Part shown: positions 57,227 to 64,000 of the stretch, one piece after another | Layout: the number at the start of each line of letters is the position of its first letter | How positions within the stretch are numbered: the stretch's first letter is position 1 | DNA from: Symsagittifera roscoffensis | Taxonomy: Eukaryota > Xenacoelomorpha > Acoela > Convolutidae | DNA: 64,000 nucleotides | Direction: 5' to 3' | NCBI RefSeq assembly: GCF_963678635.1 | Contig: NC_087062.1 | Location: forward strand, 95,907,705 to 95,971,704 | Position numbers and translations under genes: made by a program | Notes under the pieces: generated by a model | What the model saw: only the letters and a program-made list of their open reading frames with translations | What the model was told of the DNA's origin: nothing | Databases searched by the model: none

Positions 57227-59857
57227 ATGTATAATCTAAAAAAATTAACATTTCAACACATCTTTTTTCTAATATCTTCCGACCAGAACACAAATCCTTC
57301 TCCTCGCACAGGACCCCAGGATTTATTAGTAACACACTACGATTGTGAAGAAAACGAACAAAAAACACTACACAAATATGCAATAAATCAAGTATCACAA
57401 TGCGAAACAGAACCACAAGCTATAGAAACTACAAATGTAATAGCAACATTGTACTCAAAAGCCCGAGCAACAACAGTCACAGGATACAAGTTCACAGCAA
57501 CATTTTCCGAAACGAAAGTACATTGTTCACAAGTTTCAAACAGAAATAAAATCCGACTTGATCACGAATCATTCTTTCAAAGTAATATAGAACGACTTCT
57601 ACATCTCAATCCCGATGATTGTAAAAACGAACTACTCAGACTAAACATCACAAAAAATAAAAACACAGACAGAAAAATAGTAAATTTTCAAGTCTTTGCT
57701 GATTCTGTACATCAAGCAGAACTTGAAAGATATCAAGGACATATAAGACTAGACAAAAAATACCCATACAACGGCACACACGGAAGATTAACTTACGACA
57801 TACACGATGAACACTGGATATCAAACATTGGAATAAATGACCCCTCAAACTGCAAAGCGGACACAAAAAATAAGGGATATCAAGAAATAATGTTTTTCGA
57901 TTGGAAAATACAACTCGAAAAAATACAACTCACACGAGATTTATCAGACAACACAATGATATACCAAGGAATTAGATTACCCTGCAAAAATGATCAAGGT
58001 TATTGTGACCCTACAACATGGACAGAAGCAACAATTGTTTGGTTTCCCGTAGATACATGCACAACATTTCAAGTAGCGAAAATACACGCTCGAATGATAA
58101 AATTTCACGAAAAATATTTTATCGTATCAATCCCGTACGAACAAGTAAATCCATCTCGAAAACAAAGTAATGATTTTAGAAACATTCATAATATAGAAAA
58201 TAAATTAACACGTTTCCAAATATATCAAGAAACAGAAATTGCATGCAAATACAGAAACCCACTTTATAAAACACAATATTCAGAAATACTTGTCGATTAC
58301 GAAAAAGGTTTCGACATGACCACTGGAAAAATAAACTTTGGCCCTTATGCCACAAGTCACCCTCTAAATGATGGAACATCATACATACCAGTTAACTTTC
58401 AAAAAAGCACAGGTCAACCTGGTGGAAATTTAAAGCCACATGACAGTAGAAGTACACGTTTACAAGAACTATCACTAATGAATAACACCTACTTTGGTAA
58501 TATCCATTATGATATTCACTTAGATATGAAGTTAGACTGCACAATTAGTCCAATTTTTTTTAAGAAATGTCACTCTCCGAATAAGAAACACTTCACCAAT
58601 TATGTGAATTAGAAAGGACACAAATCCTACAATCACTCCTACTAGCAGTATTAAGAATACCCTACGCAGGATACTTATTGTCAGGAAATAGATCAAATTT
58701 TTTAGACTATGAAGGAAATATTTTATGGTTATTTACTTGTACCAAAAAAGTATCACCACTATATGTTTTTGAAGATAAACGTTGTTTTAAAAGAATCCCT
58801 ATATTCGATAAAAAATAAAGTACATTTTGTTGACACACTCTCAAGACGAACCTATCTCTGGGATACCGCAGTCCCATGTGGATCAGAAAATAGCCACAAT
58901 GTAGTACAGTTGAATCCTGACAAAGATAAATATTATCTCCTCACTCCATACCCTACGTTAAGGCAACCACTCAAAAAATTTTCACCCGAAAGCATCAGAG
59001 CTATTGCTCGTAACCCAAATATTGATTTACAATCAATTGGAATATATTCTAAGTCAGATATCCAACATTACTTTAGAACACAACAATTCCAAGAATTATT
59101 AACACAAATGGACACTATACAAAGACAATCAATTGATCAAAATTTAAGAAAACTTGCTGAAACCGCAGGATTTGCAGATATTTAAACACAAGATTAGAGC
59201 GGATATTTTAAAGACATTAAAGATGATATATATCTAAACGGCGAAAAATACAGACCACAAGATATTTCACCTATAAATATTTTTAGTTTTGTCACCCTAA
59301 AGAACGTAAAGAACGAAATTCTAGCTTTTCTAGGATGGCCCTATTACATCTTAGAAAAATTAACTATCTTATACGCAATGTTTAACTTTATAGGATTTCT
59401 TTTCTCACTCTTAAAAGGAATCTATAACACATGCGCTATACACACACAAGTAAACAGACAAGCAAGTGTAGCACGCATATTGTTTGCAGGATTTTTTTGA
59501 ATTTTTTCATCATCAATAAACAAGATACTTTTTGACGCACAAATAAAAGAATATAACACGAAAATAGCGACAAGACAGAACACTTACGACGAAGAAAATA
59601 ATAATATAGAAGTAACACCCACCGCACCACAGTTGCCACCCCTACCACAAAACCATCCATTATCATTAGTCCCACGTAATTTTCGAAACCTAGCAATTAC
59701 AAATAACCCAAATTCTACACCAAATATATCACAAAGTCTCATCCAACATATAATGACACATCATTCACAAAATGATAATTCATACGAACAAATTATCAAA
59801 CAACCCCATACCACCACTTTTCAGTCTCAAAATAATCATTTTTTTAGCCCACGATGA
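57227..59857 (+). pseudogene. Env-like glycoprotein region (interrupted)
   Basis: One frame runs from ATG 57227 with stops at 58610-58612, 59183-59185, 59195-59197 and 59498-59500, and a local frame excursion at about 58550-58800. It ends at TGA 59855-59857. The first 461 codons are open: a hydrophobic start (TFQHIFFLIS), paired cysteines and several N-glycosylation sites. A hydrophobic segment at about 59340-59425 looks like a membrane anchor and is followed by a Pro/Asn-rich tail. The cysteine pattern resembles the class III-type glycoproteins of chuvirus-like viruses found in some LTR elements; this is an inference. Broken as it stands. Confidence 0.6.
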
Positions 59858-61665
59858 GCCGACAACTTGGATCCCTACACCGCTCAAATTCCGACCCAGT
59901 CAACCTCCAAACTCCAATCCCAATAATCCCACTTTTTGCTTTCCCACCACCCGATTTTCCGATTATTAATCTATCATCAAGCACGAATTCTGATACTAAC
60001 TCAGATATTTCAGTTTTATACTCTATCTCACAACTAAATAACCCTAATGTTGAAACCCCTGACGAATTTGCAGACTCCGAACCATCTCCTTCAAATAATT
60101 TTCAGACCAATTCCTCAGTTTTTTCAAAACCCCCTTTTCAACCAATCCCTTCAAATAATTCACTCCCATCAATTTCCACTCCTTCTTATGCTTCGCATGA
60201 CACCCCAACCTACTCTCCACTTCATTCTGACCGATCATATAATAATTCTCCAGATACCCCACAAAATTCCCAGGAACTCGATAATTTCATTACCTTACAA
60301 CAACAGTTAATACACCCTAACACCCTCACGATAAATCAACTTTCATCCACAATAGAATCCTCAAACCCACCTACTCCTACACCCTCCTCAGCTTACACTG
60401 CATGATTAGCACAATCATCCACATCCACCGAAACACCTACTAGCAATAACCGAGCTTATCGCACTTTCAAACGAAAATTCCCAAGTCACCCATTCCCGAC
60501 CAAACCCGGAACAGCCTGCGAATATAATAATCACCCACAATACACCAACACAAAAGATTTTCTAGCAATCACCCTACCCTCATTTCCACAATATACATTA
60601 AATACACCTAACGACACTAATGACACGCGTAGTTTTGTAGATGAACAAGTTATAATGCCCATACTTCATTGGACAGCCTATTATCATTTAACTAACCCCC
60701 TTTGCCTGCCATTAACTAATACTCATGACGACATAGAATAGAACAAAAATAATGTTATATAGACTCACTGCAACACTAACACCTAGACTATTTACTTACG
60801 TAGGATATAAAAAGTTACTAAAACATTCACTGCACCCCGAGCTAACGAATTTACAATACAATATTACGACCACAATATCATGCGACCTAATCAAGATCAA
60901 CGTTTAGATGAAGACCGCTTCGCTAACCCAAAACTAACAGACAAATTTTTCATCAAAATGTCATATGTATTCACACTTAATATTTTTGATAGAAAACATG
61001 ATCACATCTTTTCTGAAGCACTAAATGATATTCAAGCTTACGAAAGTTTCCATGACAAATTTCAGTTATTTTCACTAGCCTTTCACTTTCTTGCACCACA
61101 TGAACGCGATTTGCACTGTTCCCACGATAATATGTTACGCACTAAACAAACTCATACATATACATACTATCGTTTCATACAAAATCATTTTGATTTGCAT
61201 ACCCCATCAAGACAACCACATCATCGTTTTCAGTTTCTTAACTCAAAATACACGTCTCCATTTTTCCTTAATTTCACTTATTGCATCAAAGATACTAACC
61301 TCCACGGCATCCTCCGCAATTATGACCCAGTAACACAAATGTATATATATTTTGTCCCATCACGAAGACCTTTAACGCTGAAGAATCCCGACCCTTCCTT
61401 ATCCCGCATGAACTTATCCAGCCTATAAAAATCCCAAAATTAGAATTCATTCACAATACTAAATATAATCATAAAATATATAACCTCATTCAAAACACAC
61501 CATAAGAGTTTGCAGTAGGCACCGAAGAATTAAAAACCATTAAAGCACTTCAATTGCTTTGGTCACTGCTCCAAACTAAAAACATTATTCGCATACTAGC
61601 CAAATTACTAACAACATCAGATATGATACACGACATCTTCCCCCACGGCTTTTTCCCAGATGATT
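59854..61665 (+). pseudogene. Post-env accessory region (unknown protein)
   Basis: ATG 59854 overlaps the env stop as ATGA. The first 183 codons are Ser/Pro/Asn/Thr-rich. The frame then carries stops at 60403, 60739, 60760, 60784 and 60808, reopens as 60880-61428 (FIKMSYVFTLNIFDR, FQLFSLAFHFL) and appears to change frame near 61430. It continues to 61663-61665 (KTIKALQLLWSLLQTK, HGFFPDD) with one further stop near 61503. In total about 600 codons. No motif recognised; the C-terminal half looks globular, the N-terminal half disordered. Confidence 0.45.
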
Positions 61666-63265
61666 AACAGGTAAGTATATTTCAAACTACTCTTCACTAA
61701 TAAATTCAAATTAGTACTAACCATTTTTTATAAATGTTTATTTTATATTTCTAGTCTTCATACCACGATCACCTACAAAAACAGAAAAGAAAAAAATACA
61801 AACTTGTTAAAATTCTTTTAAAATTCATCAATATCTTGCACTAAATAATGTAATAAAATTGATACCAAATGTAGCAAATTAATCTATAAACTATTTCCCC
61901 ATGAATCAGTAAAATTAAATACGATGAAAATTTAAAATTTTAAAATTTCCCCCAAACGCAGTAAAATTCAAATTCTATGTAATAAATTGATAAAATGAAA
62001 ATGCAGTACTAACTTTTTGATATTTTCATTCACTCGCACAAGAAATCTATCCAAACGCGCACAGCTCGCCCACGAAGAATTATTTAAATAATGATTTTAA
62101 GTTTCAAGTTTTCACATTCAACAACTCTAACACACGATAACAAGTTTCAAACCTTCCTTTAACCCGGTTGGAAAAGAACTATATACTAAACCAAACTAAC
62201 CAACGCAGCTTACTAAACACCACAAATCATAAAATAACAGCATGACTAAGAAAAGAAAACCAACGGTACCCAAACCGGATTAACCCAGTTTAAAACTGGA
62301 TAATTTATTCTTTTGAAGACTATTATAAAGTCTAAGAAAGAAATAATAAAGCACAAAAAAATCGCAAGACAAACCCATACCAAAAACAATTTGATTTTTG
62401 AAAAAAGGACACGACCAAAGTCACATAAGAAAGATCAACATAAACCCAGCATGAAAAGTTATCACATAACAGGACCTCTCAAAGAAACAGCACGAAATCA
62501 TACTCCCACTCCTGGCCTAACCCACCAGAGAGGACGTCCTGAGCATGCTCTATAGCTGGCCTAACCCACCGCGCTACATCCACGCTTTGTAACCACACTT
62601 CTATTTTTAATAAGAGGTACTCAGGGTGAGTAACTCTTCAAAATAACCAATCTAAAATAAAACGCTTTTGTGAAAACGATTAACTAAAATCATGATTAAA
62701 AAATCGGACTTACATAATTTTTTAAAATGTAAATTATACTTTGCAGTATATAGATCAATACACATCAACAAAGACGAACATCCAAGACTAGATGATCCCA
62801 TCATATTCAAATAAAGAATGGCTAAGCACAACCGATAAGCCATCCACAATCACAACTCAAAGGATTTAGAGTACGACTTGACTTCGCAGAAAAGGACTTC
62901 ATTGAACTAGACCAATGACCAACTCGATGTTCAAGTATACGTACAGAACCGAGTTACGAGGCATCCCTTCCACACACGATCTCCACGCCATTCCCAGACG
63001 AGGTTGAACACAAAACAAGTTCTCTACATAATACAGAAAAACTCGTCATAGCAAATCATTTTGAAATCAGATTGATTTCATTGGGGATCACAGTCGTTGC
63101 CACAAGACGATGCAACGATTGTATGTCCCTAACTCCAGCGTCCTGGAATTTCTTTAACAAGAGGAACCGGACAAAAATATGATGTTCGCCAAATACCACC
63201 GTTCATCATCCATCCTTCAAATTGCAGAAAGATAATTCTAAAAAACTCTGTAAAACCCGGATGGG
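61666..63265. other. 3' noncoding part of the retroelement
   Basis: A-rich, no convincing gene. GGCCTAACCCACC occurs twice (near 62515 and 62553). The 3' end before the LTR reads AAAACCCGGATGGG, a weak polypurine-tract candidate. Confidence 0.45.
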
Positions 63266-63675
63266 TGGAACCTGATCTAAACTACATTTTATAATTGGAT
63301 AAATTTGATATTTTACCACTGTAAAATATTTAATATTAACCAATCATAACCCATCTAACTAACAACCCACTTATTTGTAAGTGCTGAAATTACTTGTAAT
63401 TTCAGCACCAGAGAGATTTGAGTTTTACTTAGAAATTAGTTGCCTCTCCAAGAGAACTTCAGCAGCCGCAATAAACCAGTAGAACCTAGATCTATTGCGC
63501 CTAGCAGAGACTAGTTAAACACCCTGAGACTAGTAAGTATAAGAGTAAGATTAGGATCGGTATTAGACTAAGAAGTTGCACGAATCTATCCGGCCGAAAA
63601 AAAGATAGCGTGACGAGCAGACGGTGTACCCTATCCGAAATTACTCTATGAGTTAACCACATCGGTCCTAACTCA
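63266..63675 (+). repeat. 3' LTR (410 bp)
   Basis: Same length as the 5' LTR, offset 16050, 12 substitutions. AATAAA at 63470-63475. Followed by ATAG, the target duplication. Confidence 0.95.
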
Positions 63676-64000
63676 ATAGGAATTTCCTTACAAAAAGTAA
63701 TGAGAAATTCAAATGTGAATTTTGAAAAAAACAAAACTTATCAAACTCATTACCAGCAGCCGATCCTAGCAGTTCGATTTGGCTGAATTTCAGGTGTTAA
63801 CCGAAGTGTGAAAGTTGTGGACTCTTTTGAAAGTCAGGCCCGGGCCCGACCCGGTTGCTGATCCAAAAATGAGGTCCGAGCCCGGGCCCGGTTCCAACTC
63901 TGCTTCCGATGTCAAAAACCTCTATATAATACACAACGTTGCCAGAAACAACTTTTCATTGGGTGAAGAGTCTCTTTCCTGGCTGAACCTCAGCTTACTC
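63676..64000. other. Right flank with GC-rich palindromes
   Basis: No gene seen. GGCCCGGGCCCGACCCGG (about 63837-63854) and GAGCCCGGGCCCGG (63878-63891) form strong inverted, self-complementary repeats in otherwise AT-rich DNA. Confidence 0.5.

Larger units (their letters stand above)
47216..63675 (+). mobile_element. Env-carrying Gypsy-type LTR retroelement, 16.46 kb, defective
   Basis: Complete in outline: two 410-bp LTRs, TG...CA termini and a 4-bp target duplication (ATAG at 47212-47215 and 63676-63679). Inside, on the plus strand, lie a small basic ORF, a gag-like region, pol with RT, RNase H and integrase with a GPY/F-type tail, an uncharacterised region, an env-like region and another uncharacterised region. 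The gene order RT-RNaseH-IN and the GPY/F module are those of Ty3/Gypsy elements. All long frames are interrupted by stops or frame changes, so the copy looks non-functional. At 16.5 kb it is long for a Gypsy element. The plus strand is A/C-rich and G-poor. Confidence 0.9.

Noticed and set aside
62500-62590. tRNA-like A-box on the minus strand (GGTGGGTTAGGCC, twice)
   Set aside because: No B-box or stem pairing follows; treated as a short direct repeat.
47216-63675. Alternative genetic code explaining the in-frame stops of the retroelement
   Set aside because: All three stop codons occur in frame, and host genes in the window use them normally as terminators.

Overview
The window is nuclear DNA of an invertebrate metazoan. 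It is AT-rich, its genes are split by canonical GT-AG introns, and it holds a TOLLIP orthologue (a metazoan adaptor), conserved splicing and mitochondrial housekeeping genes, tRNA-derived SINE-like repeats, a CR1-like LINE, several inverted-repeat elements and an env-carrying LTR retroelement. The species cannot be fixed from the sequence. Four host genes each have a TTTCAG-like or other AG splice acceptor within about 50 nt upstream of the predicted ATG. This would fit 5'-UTR introns or spliced-leader trans-splicing.

Layout. 1-2463: noncoding with dispersed repeat copies. 2464-5376 (+): TOLLIP in four exons (C2 and CUE domains), with a tRNA-headed SINE and an inverted-repeat element in intron 2. 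5377-8655: noncoding with tRNA-like repeats and a (TA)n tract. 8656-17667 (+): DDX42 DEAD-box helicase in nine exons (908 aa); its 4.6 kb intron 2 is packed with tRNA-like repeats and a degraded tandem array. 14981-25697: a head-to-tail tandem duplication of about 5.36 kb. Each unit runs from the middle of DDX42 exon 5, through the 3' end of the gene, into a minus-strand CR1-like LINE. The second unit therefore carries a headless DDX42 copy fused to LINE sequence. The LINE continues uncopied to about 28.8 kb, with a PHD-finger ORF1 and an SGNH-hydrolase-like leader ORF.

30912-32618 (+): QRSL1/GatA in two exons. 33182-37307 (+): IK/RED splicing factor in eleven exons, only about 560 bp behind QRSL1. 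39036-44371 (-): three C-terminal exons of a PI-PLC-like phosphodiesterase (Aim6-like family); no N-terminal exon was found. Its last intron holds a 1.5 kb element with 22-bp terminal inverted repeats and an internal array of GGAATCC-based repeats.

47216-63675 (+): a 16.46 kb Gypsy-type, retrovirus-like element. It has 410-bp LTRs (12 differences), TG...CA ends and a 4-bp ATAG target duplication. It carries gag-like, pol (RT, RNase H, integrase with a GPY/F tail) and env-like regions, plus two extra reading regions before and after env that I do not recognise. All large frames are broken by stops, so this copy appears defective. Its plus strand is strikingly A/C-rich and G-poor. A GC-rich palindromic patch lies near the right edge.

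How the parts relate: DDX42 and IK are both spliceosome-associated proteins, QRSL1 makes mitochondrial Gln-tRNA(Gln), and TOLLIP is an endosomal adaptor. Most of the remaining sequence is repeat-derived. The main structural event is the tandem duplication, which happened after the LINE had inserted downstream of DDX42.
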